Below are positions 1 through 12,076 of a stretch of 64,000 bases of DNA, one piece after another (position 1 is the first letter of the stretch; the number at the start of each line of letters is the position of its first letter). The notes beneath the pieces were generated by a model. That model saw only the letters and a program-made list of their open reading frames with translations. It was not told the origin of the DNA and did not search any database. The stretch spans positions 13,888,001 through 13,952,000 of the forward strand of contig OZ316897.1 of the NCBI GenBank assembly GCA_973895155.1, read 5' to 3'. This stretch comes from Marsupella aquatica (lineage: Eukaryota > Marchantiophyta). The position numbers were made by a program, and so were the translations under genes.

Positions 1-1639
1 TCCAAGAGCAAGACCCAATTGCAGTGACAACCAAGATAATTGTGCAACGCACAGCCATTTGGGGATGCAATGGCCTATAACTGTGTGTATGTTCCTCTAT
101 GGTTTTGCATGTCCATTTGGGTACAAGATTAAATGTTTGTGTCTTTGCTTTTCATCAATTATTAATCATTAACAATTTTGGTATCTGTCCATCAAAGCTT
201 ACCATGTCTACCTTGGCCAATGTTTGTGCAATGGCCAAATTCACAGCATCCATCCCCACTGAAACTAGTAGCCACTTTCAGCAAAAAAATCACTACCATT
301 TTACCGTCAATAGGCAATGATCATCTTTCAATCTAAGAAAATTAGGAATATGGAGTCACAAAAAGAAAAATCCATGAAAAATTAAACCAATTTCAGATCA
401 CAAAGCAAAAACCCTCAAAATGAAGGCCATTGTGACATCAAGTTAAAAATTTGCGTCCTATCCTAGATTTTCAGCCTTAACATCTTCTCCTCCACAAATG
501 CCGCATCAAAGAAAGAAAACCTTTAAACTGAGCTTATAATTATTGGTGTCAAGTGAAATGTTTTGTGTCCCATCCCAAAACAATGCTCCCATGGACAATA
601 GAAAGAAACTATACAATCCTCATGGAATAATTAGGAATATTCATTGTGACATTGTGAGTTAAAGGGTCCATATGACTTGCAAAAATATATGGGAGCATTT
701 GGACAAGCTTAGAAGTCTATGTGGGTTTCGTTTTTCAGCCCATCCGAGTCTCCACTTCTTTATTTTATTTCTATTCATTTGTCACTAACAAAAAAAATGT
801 GATGTCAATGCCATCACTTTTGCGATACCGTACCTATTTACCTAAGTACCCCTTCAACGAAAGTCAGGTTTGGTCGCCGGAGGGGAGACAAAACCGCCCT
901 GACGACCTGTGCGCTAAGTTTACTCACCAGTAAGTTACCCCTCGCTTTTTTACTCATCTTTCCAGGGTCCCACCTCCCTCACGGAAAGAAAGAGGGAGGG
1001 CGCCACGTACGCACTCCGATAGGGTTTGATGAAAGTCCCCCATCACCGGAATCGACCGAAGGTTTGCTTTTCTGTACGGTCGTCCCCAATAGGTACAAAA
1101 GATTTAATGACACATTCACTGAATCCGAAACCGTACGACAACAGGAAACAGTGTCGCATTCGCTCATCGAGGTGCGGATAAACCTGTCAGACTGCCGAAA
1201 TTGTCAATACTCTCATCAATGGGCCTGCCCCTGCCCCTGCCCGGGCTTCAGAAACTTACTTTCGGGCAGGGAACGGCGCAGAAAACAAGTGAGTGGTAAA
1301 TAAATTGACTGAGCAGGACGGAAAGGTGAATGAATGCCCGAGTCCGTCCGTCTCGGGTTCGGACAGCGGGCACGGTAAAGAGAGGCGTCAGTGGTGAGTA
1401 AATAAAAGAAAAAAGGAACTGCTGTCGGGCTCGGCACGATGTTTTTTGAAAAGAAGTGGAGAAAAAGAATCTTTTCGCAGAGAGGCGCGAACGGGCGGGC
1501 GGGCGGGCTGGTTAGTAGTAGTAGAGTAGTGTGATGTTGGGGGAGGAAATGGACGGCGAGGAATGCTCCGTGCAAAGGGCTGGCACAAGTTCAAAATATC
1601 GCCGGGGGAAATTCATTTGTCCTGTGGGCAGAGCGCAAC
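1..1639. other. Intergenic, no gene seen
   Basis: No open frame here carries a domain I recognise. The first 830 bases are AT-rich. From about 830 to 1640 the sequence turns GC-rich and CpG-rich, with a short GGGC repeat near 1494-1508. Such composition could mark a promoter or a different repeat layer, but no coding exon or splice pattern supports a gene. Confidence 0.5.
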
Positions 1640-2096
1640 TTAGGGGGTCTCAAATCTCAAAATTAATTTGATGGACCCTAATCTAATAGGGGGTCCCAAG
1701 CATGGGGCCGTCATAGGTGTTCTTGGTAGGTTACCATTGCCCATGACGAGGCTGAGGGCGAGTTTAATGGTAGTAAGCAATCTTTGGACCTCAACTTTTT
1801 TAGGTCTTGAAGTGTGACTTCTGGGGAGGAACCAGTCGAAATCGTGTTTGTTTAGCATGAGAACTTCCTCAGCATAGAGAGAAGAGTGAGTAAACAAGGC
1901 CTTGGATCGTGAGTTCAAACTTGGCTCATGGTGACTGATCCGCCAAGTTTGTCCCCGGAAATCAAGAAGTTCCACCTGCGGGAGTGTGTGGGCATGCTAG
2001 CCCCAAGGGGTCCTCGACATTTTTGAGCCATGTCCTCCTGAACCTAACTTGGGGCCCCGCAAACTCCCCTGGGTCGATATCTGAGACCCCCTAATA
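1640..2096. mobile_element. Small element with terminal inverted repeats (MITE-like)
   Basis: The left end reads TTAGGGGGTCTCAAATCTC (about 1640-1659). The right end, read on the opposite strand, gives TTAGGGGGTCTCAGATATC (about 2077-2095). These nearly identical inverted ends enclose about 455 bp without a convincing gene. A non-autonomous DNA transposon is the simplest reading. I could not identify a clean target-site duplication, so the exact borders and superfamily are open. A minus-strand frame inside (1640-1975) shows no recognisable domain. Confidence 0.45.
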
Positions 2097-3074
2097 GTTA
2101 AGGATTTGGACAGAAAAATTGGGGATTTTTTGCCATGAAAATTAGTCATATGCTATCACCAAAAGTCCATATAGAGGCTTGTAAAAACAATGACACAACC
2201 CTGTCCAGAAGTTACGGCCATTTGTTCATGGCCAAAAGCCATTCATCTGGAACTGAAAATGTTTGAACTCCCTACTGGAGAGTTATGCCCTAGTGTAGGC
2301 TTGCCTAAGTGCAGACTTTGTAAGTGCAAAAACTGGTTTACTCTAAGGCATCCTACACTTCCCTTTTTATTCCATTTTATTTTACATGGAGTTTGCACTC
2401 ATTTTGCATCTTTTCTAAGCGCAAACAGGGCTGGAATCATTTTTCTTAACAATAAATTTATAACAGCCAAACCCTTGATAAGTGAATTTTGTACTCTAAG
2501 AATGACATACACTTATCAGTAAGCGCACAAACCCATCAGACTGCATAACTGATTAGTGTCAGGGATAAAGGTGACTGCATTAGAGTTTGCATGCCCTTAG
2601 TTTGAATGGAAATAAATGTGAGTACATTTGAGTCTCCTGCGCCATTTTCAGAGACTCGACTGGCACCCAATCCCCGTGTTCAACTTGCGCCCCACACATT
2701 GGGTTAAATTCTCAAAGTCTTGAGCAGTTGAGAGGCTTCACTCTAGACCATAGGCCATGAAGAGTAGCTTTGAATGATGATTATATGGTTTCAAATGTCA
2801 TTTGTCTTACTTCAATTACTGTGTGATTATCTTTTTCCACAGTTAGTTTGAGAAAAGTAAAATTGGGCTACTCTAGAATGATCCAAGTAGAATAATAAGC
2901 GAAACGCTTGAAATACGTTTGTCTTTTCTATCAATGGAAGAACTTACACATAAGTATTAATGTTCTGTTTGGTTACCTGCATGCAGTATGCTTTATAAAC
3001 AAGGCTAGAACCCACACTTAAGAATCTATAGAACAAGGGTATCTCACAAGAGGGGATCAAAACCCAGGATATGT
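2097..3074. other. Intergenic, no gene seen
   Basis: AT-rich sequence without recognisable coding exons, RNA genes or clear repeats. Confidence 0.5.
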
Positions 3075-3230
3075 CCAACTGTGTGGGGCCTAGTGGCCCA
3101 GCTCGATCGGGTGACCTCGGGATTTGAACTTGATGCCAGTCGGTCTCAGGTTCGAGCCTGACTCCCTCCCTAACCGGGTGTGGGCAAGAGTTGCTGTGTG
3201 TATGGCTTGGGCCTGTGTCATTCAAATGGC
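3075..3230 (+). mobile_element. Possible tRNA-derived SINE
   Basis: Pol III-like internal promoter boxes are visible: an A-box-like GTGGCCCAGCTCG near 3091 and a good B-box GGTTCGAGCCTGAC near 3149. The spacing is about 60 bases, longer than in a tRNA. The sequence cannot be folded into a full tRNA cloverleaf. A degenerate tRNA-derived SINE head fits, but no A-tail or target-site duplication was found, so this stays tentative. Confidence 0.3.
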
Positions 3231-5063
3231 ACTACCTTGACTCTATATCACATTGCTCTAGAGTCTAGTAACGATAATGGTAACGATAATTACTAAGCTC
3301 CTGCCCAGTAAGAAAATTCAGAGTACTCTATACCAAGGTCCTTCTACCTTACTTGCCCACAATGCAAAATTGGACAACTTCCTATTAGTATTGCAAACTC
3401 TTGTCCTACCTAGGTCTACCAAAGATATATATTAACTTACACCAAGGTCGTTATACTTTGCCCCCCACCCAAATATGTGAGAATCTAATATCCCTTATGC
3501 GAGTCTTATGAATTTGTCCCATTCCAGCTTCAACTAGGATTTCACCTGATCGGGCATCTGATGCCACTTTAAGTTGTTACATCGATATTATGGTATTTAA
3601 TGTAAGCAGTATAGGAGAACACTGTCTACAGTAGTTCTTTGGAGAGCCACGCTGTTCCTACATCATATATACCCTACCTGCCCAACATGTGAAAGTGGAT
3701 TTGTGCTAATGCGGAACTCCCTTTGTTGGTGTTACCCTAATGACCTGCAACAAACATTTCTTCCCAAAACCAGATGACTCTAAATTTTGGAGAGAATCCT
3801 GAGGTTGCAAACCCCATCAGTTATCAGTTAGGCCAAACTCAAACATCATTTTGGTGGTTAAGTTTTGTCTCTTGGAATTTGGAAAATTTTCACTTAGCTG
3901 ACCTTGCTGAATCACAGGACGATGGCGGGCCTGTAAGGGTGTTTCGACTGATCCAAAGGCCATCATTTATGCACGCTCAGAATGGATCTTGAAACAGACC
4001 ACTGGAGAAAAGAATCAACATTGTTTATGATATCGTTTAGACTGAGTCAGAGGAATAGCACCTCACATACAATCCCAGGTACTAGCATCTGGTTCAGAAG
4101 CCTGATTATAAGAACTTGGGGCATGGGACAAGCTTTCAGCAACAGCAAAACCACAAAAATCTTTCTTGCATATTTGGACATGTGGTCCCTTGTTGGTTGG
4201 TGTCTTATATGTCACAATGATTGGGGACATAATTTACTGGACAACATAGTTTTCTCAGATAGTGTTCTTCACGCATGTTCATATTGGGACAATGTTCTGT
4301 TTTATCCTATTTGTAGTACTTCAAATAACTACAGCTTTTCCAAGGGCTGCTGGAACTGTTGAGATACTCTCATGAGGGTGTCATTACAACATACATTAGT
4401 AGGATATAATGTCTTAAATTGGAATGATTTTGCCTTCCAATTCAGATGCTAGTTTGCTACAGGAGCCAGCAGGGGATCGCTTCGAAATTGCTCCATGTGT
4501 ATTTTAGAAACATTTACAAGGGTAGCTTGAGTTTTGATGACGCATTAACTTTCAAAGGCATCTAGTCCTTCGTAGAAAACACTGAAAATAATATATTTTT
4601 CCTAGTACTAGTAAGGATCGGGTATCCAAAATTGGTTGTTATCTTATCCTTTATTTAAGTATGCTGAAGTGCTCATACTCAATGATTGCAAGTTAATCAC
4701 TAATGATTCAGGCTCAAATGGAATGTGAAAGCTGCAAGGATTTGACAGAAATAGAACAGAACCCAATATGGAAACCGCACGGTCTTATGGGTTGGTTCTT
4801 CTACCATAGAGGTAAACAGATTCACAACATTCCAAAAACGGTGGGCAGGGAAAAAAAGTCAGCAGTTTCGGGAAATGGGGAGGAAATAGAAATCCAGACA
4901 CCACAGTGGAAAATGCCCTGGAAATCAGATATTTTCTGTTGAAACTCATGTCATGCCTCCTACTAGCAGGAAGATTAGACTCACTCAGGTTGACGTCCAG
5001 CTGAAATGGTAACACCTAGTATTAATATCAATACTAAATTTTATTCCAGATCCAGGCAATTGC
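3231..5063. other. Intergenic, no gene seen
   Basis: Two overlapping plus-strand frames near 3774-4362 have no domain I recognise and look like chance. No RNA gene or clear repeat was found. Confidence 0.45.
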
Positions 5064-5230
5064 CTTGAGATCTATATTTGATGGATCCTCACAATGAAAA
5101 AGTGTTACTCAATAGGACACCTAAGTGATCCAAACCCTCGATAGACTCTAAATCAAAGTACCCAAATCTCAAGGTTAAATAAGAGAAAATAATTTTAATT
5201 TGGAGGGTCCATCAAGCACATATCTCAAAT
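5064..5230. mobile_element. Short MITE, family A copy 1
   Basis: The left end reads TTGAGATCTATATTTGATGG and continues to GATCCTC by about 5090. The right end, read on the minus strand from about 5229, gives TTGAGATATGTGCTTGATGG followed by ACCCTC. These 26-base imperfect inverted repeats bound a 165-bp element. Its inner motif AATGAAAAAGTGTTACT recurs in a second, longer copy at 7075-7515, which supports a repeat family rather than a chance palindrome. Confidence 0.5.
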
Positions 5231-5439
5231 TGTCTTCCTAGTTCTCAATAGTGCAGATTAATGGGATTGATTTTACCCTCAACGTTGAGGTTCATCCACT
5301 TCCATGCCCCCAAGGTGCAGGAAATTAGGAGTGTAACAATGGGTGTGTTTGGAGAGTTAACTGTGAGGTGGCAAGGCGAGACAAGAATTGAAGCCTCTCA
5401 AAGCTGTCCCATGGTCTCCATGGCCACACAAGCATTTTT

Positions 5440-6390
5440 TTAGTGACCAAAATTTGCCAAATTCCACCTCCCCAAAATTTTTTGCCACTTTTGGCAAAAA
5501 ATTAGCTACTTTTTCTCTGTCTCACTAGCCACTGTTCCACTTACTTACAGAGTTACAGGCCCTAGTAGCCAAAATCTAGGGAGATCCACGGTCAATTATT
5601 AAATATTCTAGGAATAGTTTGAGCATTTTCTCCTTCAGAGAGTGGACAGTCGCCACTCTGGCAAAACGTGAAAACCTGGCCCACACCTTATTATTCGTCA
5701 GCGTTCACACATATACAAGTATCCTCACTAATTATGGTTCAGTGTAACATGACTGTCTCCTCCAAAATAATGAAATTAGCAGCTTTTTGTGCAGGGCGAG
5801 GGGCTAACAAGAAAATAACCTTGCAAATTAGATTGACTCGTAGCATTAATTTCCCAAAGTCCACCTCATTAATAGTCTAGTCTTAGTCATGTTTATGTTT
5901 TTGATTAGCCAGCTTTCCCACCTAGACACAGACCAACCTAGCCAGAATCTGACCGTGATCTTTACATCTAGGGAGATCTACTGCTAAGAAAAGTGATCTA
6001 AGAAAATGAGATGTGGAATGTGCCTAGCTTTCTCCTGATACAAGGAGAGATTTTAGCCACCCTGGAAAAAACTGAAAACCTTTAATACAAAAATGGCCCC
6101 ATCCCACATTTTTTAGTCATAAAAATTTGCCAAATTCCATCTCATTGAAAAATCATTGCGGAAATTTGGCGGAAATTTGCCAGGTTGTTTCTCTTTGATT
6201 AGCTCGTTCCCCACCTAGTCACATACCCATTAGCCAGAAGACTGTGTCCTTAAATGTAGGACAACATAACAATACGAAGTCAATCTAGGAAAATAAGATA
6301 TAGAATACTCTTAGCATCTTCTTCTTCATACAAACTGACATTGCCCACCTTAACATGAAATACTTACCCTGGCTTGCGACCCAAAAATAG
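5440..6390. repeat. Three diverged tandem copies of a 270-400 bp unit
   Basis: The block AATTTGCCAAATTCCACCTC recurs in diverged form at about 5451, 5850 and 6124. Each copy is followed by a CCACCTAG/CATACCC-like segment, then 'tagccagaatctgacc'-like text, an 'atctagggagatc' motif and a 'gaaaacct' ending. Order is preserved in each copy, so this is an old tandem triplication. No coding function is apparent. Confidence 0.45.
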
Positions 6391-7074
6391 GACAAGCTGC
6401 CGTCCATCTATATCAGACGAGTTCCTTTTTAAGTATAGTCATGCCCTGTGCCCTCAAATAGAGCATTCATGCACTTAAGCTTAGAGAGTTTTATTTGTAC
6501 TTTTTTTTGGTAGTAGTAGTAGTAGTAAAGGAGAAGGTTCATAATGCCCCATCTAAATCTAAACTTTGCAAATCTACTCTACAAAGCACCTAAAAGTACA
6601 AAGAGGAAACCATGGGAGGAATTAAGCAGATAGTAGTGAGGGCAAGGTGGGATATAATGACCCAAGAAATTGGTGATTCAGTTCACATTTTGAGGGACTA
6701 TCATGGGCCATAATGCTCTGGTAATGGACCTTTAATACACCTAAGAGGTTTTCATATTTACAAATTTTAGTAAAAAGAGGATAATATGATGGTGATCACC
6801 ATCAGATGCTGCCTATTGAGTTATATGACTAGATGGATGGATATGTGGTTGATGGAAAACACAAAGACTGGCAAAGACCTTTAAGTGAGGTGGAGTTTGC
6901 TTAATTGTTCTGTATGGGGTAATTTAAAAAAAATCCAAAGTTTTTCTTGTGAAGGAAAAGATGCTAGAAATATTCTTTATATAATCTAGCAAGATGGATT
7001 CCTTACCAGGAGACCTCCCTAGATATATACAACACCATCAGATTCCGATTGTTGGGGTTTGTGACTAGTGTAAA
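6391..7074. other. Intergenic, TAG microsatellite only
   Basis: AT-rich sequence with a short GTA/TAG trinucleotide run near 6512-6528. No gene seen. Confidence 0.5.
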
Positions 7075-7515
7075 GTAGTGTATGCTTGATAGTCCCCCAA
7101 AATGAAAAGTGTTACTTGATGGGACCTTTGAATCCCGGGGTCCTCACTTCTTTTCTTCCGACCCATCAGTTTTTTTATTGGGTTTAGTGAAATATTTTTA
7201 AATTTTTGTTGACGAACATTAGGGTTATTTTAATCATTTTGAGAATTATAAGAATCATAGTGTTTTTTAAAATCAAATATGAGAATATTCTTGGAATATT
7301 CCATTAAGTTAGGGATAAAAAAATTACTAAAAAAAAATTTATTGACTTAACTTTTAGGGTGTTTATTTGCGTGATATGGGATAACCTTTGGATTGAGGCC
7401 CCCGAGCTTTGAATGACCCAAAAATTGATGACCTTAAAATAATATACCCAAATCTCTTTGCGGTGGGTTGCAAAAAAAAGTTTGGCTTGGGGATCCATCA
7501 AGCAAATACCTCAAG
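7075..7515. mobile_element. MITE, family A copy 2 (longer version)
   Basis: The left arm TATGCTTGATAGTCCCCCAA (7081) pairs with the right arm, which reads TTGAGGTATTTGCTTGATGG on the minus strand from about 7514. Next to the left arm is AATGAAAAGTGTTACTTGAT, matching the inner motif of the copy at 5064-5230, and 'acccaaatctc' near the right arm is also shared. The extra 270 bp in the middle distinguishes this copy. It has no transposase frame and is presumably non-autonomous. Confidence 0.45.
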
Positions 7516-7659
7516 GTGTTTACAAAAATCTAATGGAAAACAAAAAGACTACTCAAGGTAGACTTTAAAATTAGGTGAAATTTGGCCGAATCTTCCAAAC
7601 AACGAAGGGATATTTTGGGCAACAGAAAAAGAAAAGTAAGTTGCCAAAACGCCTGCATC

Positions 7660-8135
7660 GTTGACTGTCCATACTGCCAAGTGGGTTGACCCGAGAGGAC
7701 CGGACCCAAATGCTACCCAAAATAGTGGGCCTTCATCAGCCGGGCAGAAGGGCAGGGTAAATAAATCCTTCCCCGTAATGCAAGGAAATCTTCTCCGCCG
7801 TACCAGGCCCAAGCCCAAAATGTTACCCAATATAGTGGGCGTTTAGAGGGCAGTGGAGAGAAACCGTTCAATGTAATGCAAACCAAAACTTTTGAGCCGG
7901 ACCGGACCCAAACGCTACCCAAAAATAGCGGTCCTTTAGCCGGGCAGACGGGCACAGTAACGAGGTCGTTCACGCTTATAAGCTTATTCAAGGACCCGGT
8001 TCAAGGAAGTCTTTTCAGCCGGACCGGACCCAAATATTACCCAAAACTAGCGGGCATTTAGCCGGGCAGGCGGGCAATGGAGAGAATTCGTTCCCCGTAA
8101 TGCAAGGAAAACTTTTCGGCCGCACTGAAAAGGTT
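7660..8135. repeat. Tandem array of a GC-rich unit of roughly 115 bp
   Basis: Four or so copies share CCGGACCGGACCCAAA followed by 'tacccaaaa-tag-gggc', then 'agccgggcag..gggca', then a 'cgttc..gtaatgcaagga' segment. Starts lie near 7690, 7800, 7895 and 8017. Short frames on both strands are by-products of the array. The GC content stands out from the AT-rich flanks. Confidence 0.6.
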
Positions 8136-8167
8136 TTCCCACTGTTGAGAACTTCCCGAGGACTACC

Positions 8168-8290
8168 TTCTGTCCTTCTCCGTCACTGCAGGGGGGGCCA
8201 CCGTCAGCGGCCCCACGCAGGGCCGACCTTCTCCGTCATTGCAGGGGGGGCCACTTTCGGCGGCCCCACAAAGGGCCGTTGGATGAGCGG
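8168..8290. repeat. Direct duplication of a 53-bp GC-rich unit
   Basis: The string CTTCTCCGTCACTGCAGGGG and its near copy CTTCTCCGTCATTGCAGGGG each run on into 'ggggccac..cggccccac..agggccg', about 53 bases apart. The element abuts the array just upstream. Confidence 0.6.
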
Positions 8291-11029
8291 TTAACTTACT
8301 TCATGGGCCAGTGGGTGGCGTCTTGGCCAAGGGTTAATCGGCTGGGCTCCACTTCCCAGCCCGTCTAATAAATTATTATTGTTTGTGCGTCAATATACAC
8401 TAGGACTAATTTTTGGGACAATCAGGTTCAATAAATAAATGAGTTTTCAAGTTCTAGACATGGGCGATCAAGTTTGCTCAAAAATTATTAATAACTTGTG
8501 CTAAAGTTTGGGGAATCAAGTTGGAACAATAAATGTATTATAATTGAAAATTTTAGTTATTGGACCAAAACTCTAACTTGATTTGAGTCCTTAAAAATCT
8601 CTCTTCAAGAGAAAGATGAATGCCTACTGAAGTTTAAATCATTACACATGTTTTTCAGATGTGTTGGTGCTTTCTCTGAATTTGTTGTACATGGATTTGG
8701 TTGCCAAAAAGGTTTTCATGCAAATCTTTCCTTTCCTATGCTTTTGTCATGTCATGCCACTTTTTGTGAAGAAAGATGTCTGGTTAAGCAAGTTTGCAAA
8801 CAGGTTCTTTTTTAAAATGTTTTGTAAAAATTGTACTAAAGGAGTTATATTCTGCTCTGGACTTTTGTTTCTTGTATGTTAGTAGGAGTCGAGCGACCTT
8901 GATTAAGAGTATTATCAGATTGCTGAGAATTGAGAAAACACTGATATATCAGCTAGACAATAGCTCAAGTTATTATTTGTTTAGAGCTTGATCTCACTCA
9001 ATCATGTTCATAGGAGCCATTTTATGTAGAAATGCAGTCTTAGGCAGACTGAGCCATGAATCCTTGTAACAAATGTGTTGTTCAACATGAGCCAACCTGA
9101 GAAAATACTATGTCATATGCTGGGAGCTTCAGTATGCATGTTCATGTCTGCAGGCTTTTCAATTCTATTATCCCTAAATGCACAGCTCTTAAAGAGCTTG
9201 AGATGAGTGGAACTCCTTAGGATCACTCAATATATACATCCCCATCATGTGTGACACTTCTTAAGGCATTTGAATGGGGTCTATGCTAATCATATGACTG
9301 AAGGTGACAATTTTCCTCTGACTTCCTTGTAAGTTTCTTGAAATGGAACGAAAATCCCTATGTTTTACTCATTATGGGCCATCCACATGGAAGTGAGACC
9401 AATGTGGAGTGGAGGAACAAATTGTATGAAGTTGAAGGTACCTTTGGCAATTAATACACTATGCTTGTTGTGATGTGCGTTGTTGTAACTCTCTTCAAGT
9501 TGACACTCCAACTTGACCCAATGATGATCAAAGTGAACACAGGCCTAAACCTAGTTGGGTATCTGCTTGAGGGTCTCACTATATGGAGGTCTCCCCATCA
9601 CCTGGGAGTTTTTAGGCCTCTGACCCCCTAAAAATGTAAAATTTCTTTTAAATTTGCAACCCCATAAACTTGGAATATTCCAAAAAATATATTTTGTAAA
9701 GATTCTATTGTTCTTATAACTCTGAAAATTGGATTTACAAAACTTTGATGTTATTCCCAGCAAATTCTTAAGTATTCCCTTAGAACTAATACAACATTTG
9801 ACTCTATCCTTTGTCTCTCATGATGTGTCATTTTCATAGAAGTGAAATCCCCCAGGGCAGCTGACTGCCTGAATCACTTGTGGAGAAGCCTCAATCTGGA
9901 CCATTAACATTCACATTTGGTTAGCTTGTTTCAGTTCTAGACATTTCAGAGTTATGTTAGGATTGGTGTTGAGGGCTTAGGGTAAAGTGAAATCTGGCCT
10001 GTTCCCACATTCTAACTCCTATGATTGCATCTCAGACAAATAAAAAATAGAACCCGCGGAGTTCTTGTAAAAGCCCCCCAAAAGCCCCCTGAAGAGGTGT
10101 CATTTCTATTTGGGGTCTTGCATTTATTATCTCCAGGTCACCTTACACATTTTGGCTTGGGCATTTTAACTTTAGTGTATGCAACTGCCTACCCCCATTG
10201 GCTTTGGATGGAAACACAATGACTGCTGCCACCGTCCTGTAAAACCCCACTTAGATGTGATTGAGAAACTGTCTTTGACAGGGGTTCTACTAATAGGCTT
10301 TGTCACTTAGGTTCTTTAATGAAAATAGCAACATCACTGTGACCTCTTACAAAGAAGAATTCTTGAGCACTCAGTGGCCTTAGGGTGACTGTACAAGACA
10401 CTGGGCCCTATTGCTTCATTTTAGTCCCTCTGAGATTAAATCAGGACCATATAATGAGTGGAAATGGTCACAGTTGGCTTTACAAGAACTCTAGGGCATA
10501 TTCAGTTATGATGTCTAAGGATTCTACACTGCAAGTAGTGGACACAAGTAATTGCTGTTGTGGAGTGGTTATTTTGACATCCTTCACCAGTTTTGACTAG
10601 GGATTACTAAAGTACAGACTGATAGAGGCTGTAGTCTCACAAACCATCAATATTATTTTGACCTGTGGAAACACTAATTAGAGGTGCGACAGGATTCTAA
10701 GGCAAAACAAGGTAAAATCCCTGTTAGACTGAAACCATTGACAGACCAGAAAAATTAACCAGTCAGATTGGGACAACGCGAAAGCAACTAAAAATAACTC
10801 TTTGAGATCAAAGATCACAAATAATCCAAGTTACATTACAATCAACCCTAAGAAGGGGAGGGAGTTGTGAGATTAGAACATTAAGCCTTAGAATAATTGA
10901 ACCCACTAACCTTAGGAGGTCATCTTAAAACTCACCAAATCCTTTGTCCCACAATGGCACTATCTTCAGAAAGGAATCTCTGCACTAAGTACACACCTCA
11001 AAATCTAGATAACTATATAAAATATCAGC
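8291..11029. other. Intergenic, no gene seen
   Basis: About 2.7 kb of AT-rich sequence. Frames at 8661-8991, 9551-9763 and 10025-10222 are short, without domains, splice context or codon bias that I can support. Confidence 0.45.
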
Positions 11030-11785
11030 TTTTTACTAGATCCTATCCCCCAAACTGAACTAAATTATCAACCTATCCCCAAAATGATAATTGCTAGGTT
11101 GCCCCCCATTATGTATATATGAGTTACTTTCACTGTTTTAGTAAACCCCAGGTGATTTCTCATTGGTGGATTGACACATGGTGAGGTGCTATTGGCTCCA
11201 CCTTACCCTGAATGAGTTTACCCTCACCCGTCTGGCTCTTTCCCATTTTTTGAACCATCCCTACACCAAACATGGCTGGCCTTCCCCCTCTCAAGTTTCA
11301 ATCCAGCTGACCTAGCTAAAATCAGGCAATAGGCCCAAATGTGGGTTTGTTTACACATGGAAAATATGTATACTTTTGGGGCCTCTTTCCTCTAATTAGA
11401 GAAGTGGGAGTAGGGTGGATCATTGGGACCAGAGGATCTGGAGTTTGGGACCCTATTTTTGAAGGGAAATTGCAGCACCAGCCAGCCCGGTTGCCAGGGT
11501 TGGGATTGAAACTTGCAAGGGGGAGGGTCCAGCCTTTCTTGGTGGAGGGCTTGTTCAAAATATGAGAAAGAGCTAGCAAGGTGAGGGTAAACTCGGCCAA
11601 GGTAAGGTGGAGCAAATAGCGCCTCACCACATGTTAGTCCACCAATGAAATATCAACTTGGGTTGATGAAAACGGTTAATGTAACCCATATATACAATAT
11701 GGAGGATGATCTAACAATTGAAATAATTTTGGGGTCAAGTTCATAACAGCTCAGTTTGGAGGACAGGATAATAAAAAATAAAAAG
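11030..11785. mobile_element. Foldback element with inverted arms of about 260 bp
   Basis: The left arm (about 11030-11300) and right arm (about 11495-11780) are long inverted copies. Matching pieces in order are ATCCTATCCCCCAAACTGA / ATCCTGTCCTCCAAACTGA, GTATATATGAGTTAC / GTATATATGGGTTAC, CATTGGTGGATTGACACATG / CATTGGTGGACTAACATGTG, and GCTCCACCTTACC in both. A central 190 bp separates them. Arms are clearly diverged but collinear throughout. Transcripts would form a long hairpin. The minus-strand frame 11322-11630 and plus frame 11341-11565 lie in the centre and right arm, have no recognisable domain and are probably incidental. Confidence 0.65.
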
Positions 11786-11989
11786 CTATATATAAAACAT
11801 ATATACAATACATATATTGCATTGTGAAAGACCATGAATGAAATGGCACCCAAAAGATTGGGCAGAAAAGAGCTTACTATAAGTATTAAGAACAGTAATA
11901 AGTTCCTGAAAGCCTGGACCACGGACAGGACATGATGAACTGATCGGGGATGGACTCTACAGTAGACCAAAACATCTGGAAACAAATCA

Positions 11990-12076
11990 CTCTATACCAT
12001 GATAAATCTGTTTATTTTCTTTAAATAAATGAGTGCAAACTTATATGACCACATTTTTTAATGTGTGATTAGATGT
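11990..12076 (+). repeat. Dispersed repeat family B, copy 1
   Basis: The segment runs from TCACTCTATACCATGATAAA through an AT-rich middle and 'aaatgagtgcaaacttata' to 'accacattttttaatgtgtgat'. Two related copies lie 45 kb away at 57501-57588 and 57708-57785. Shared order and spacing over about 85 bases make chance unlikely. Confidence 0.5.

Noticed and set aside
1216-1594. 119- and 68-codon minus-strand frames
   Set aside because: They overlap in different frames inside GC-rich low-complexity sequence and have no recognisable domain.
1900-1925. Second tRNA-like B box (GTGAGTTCAAACTTGG)
   Set aside because: No A box or cloverleaf around it; too little for a tRNA or SINE call.
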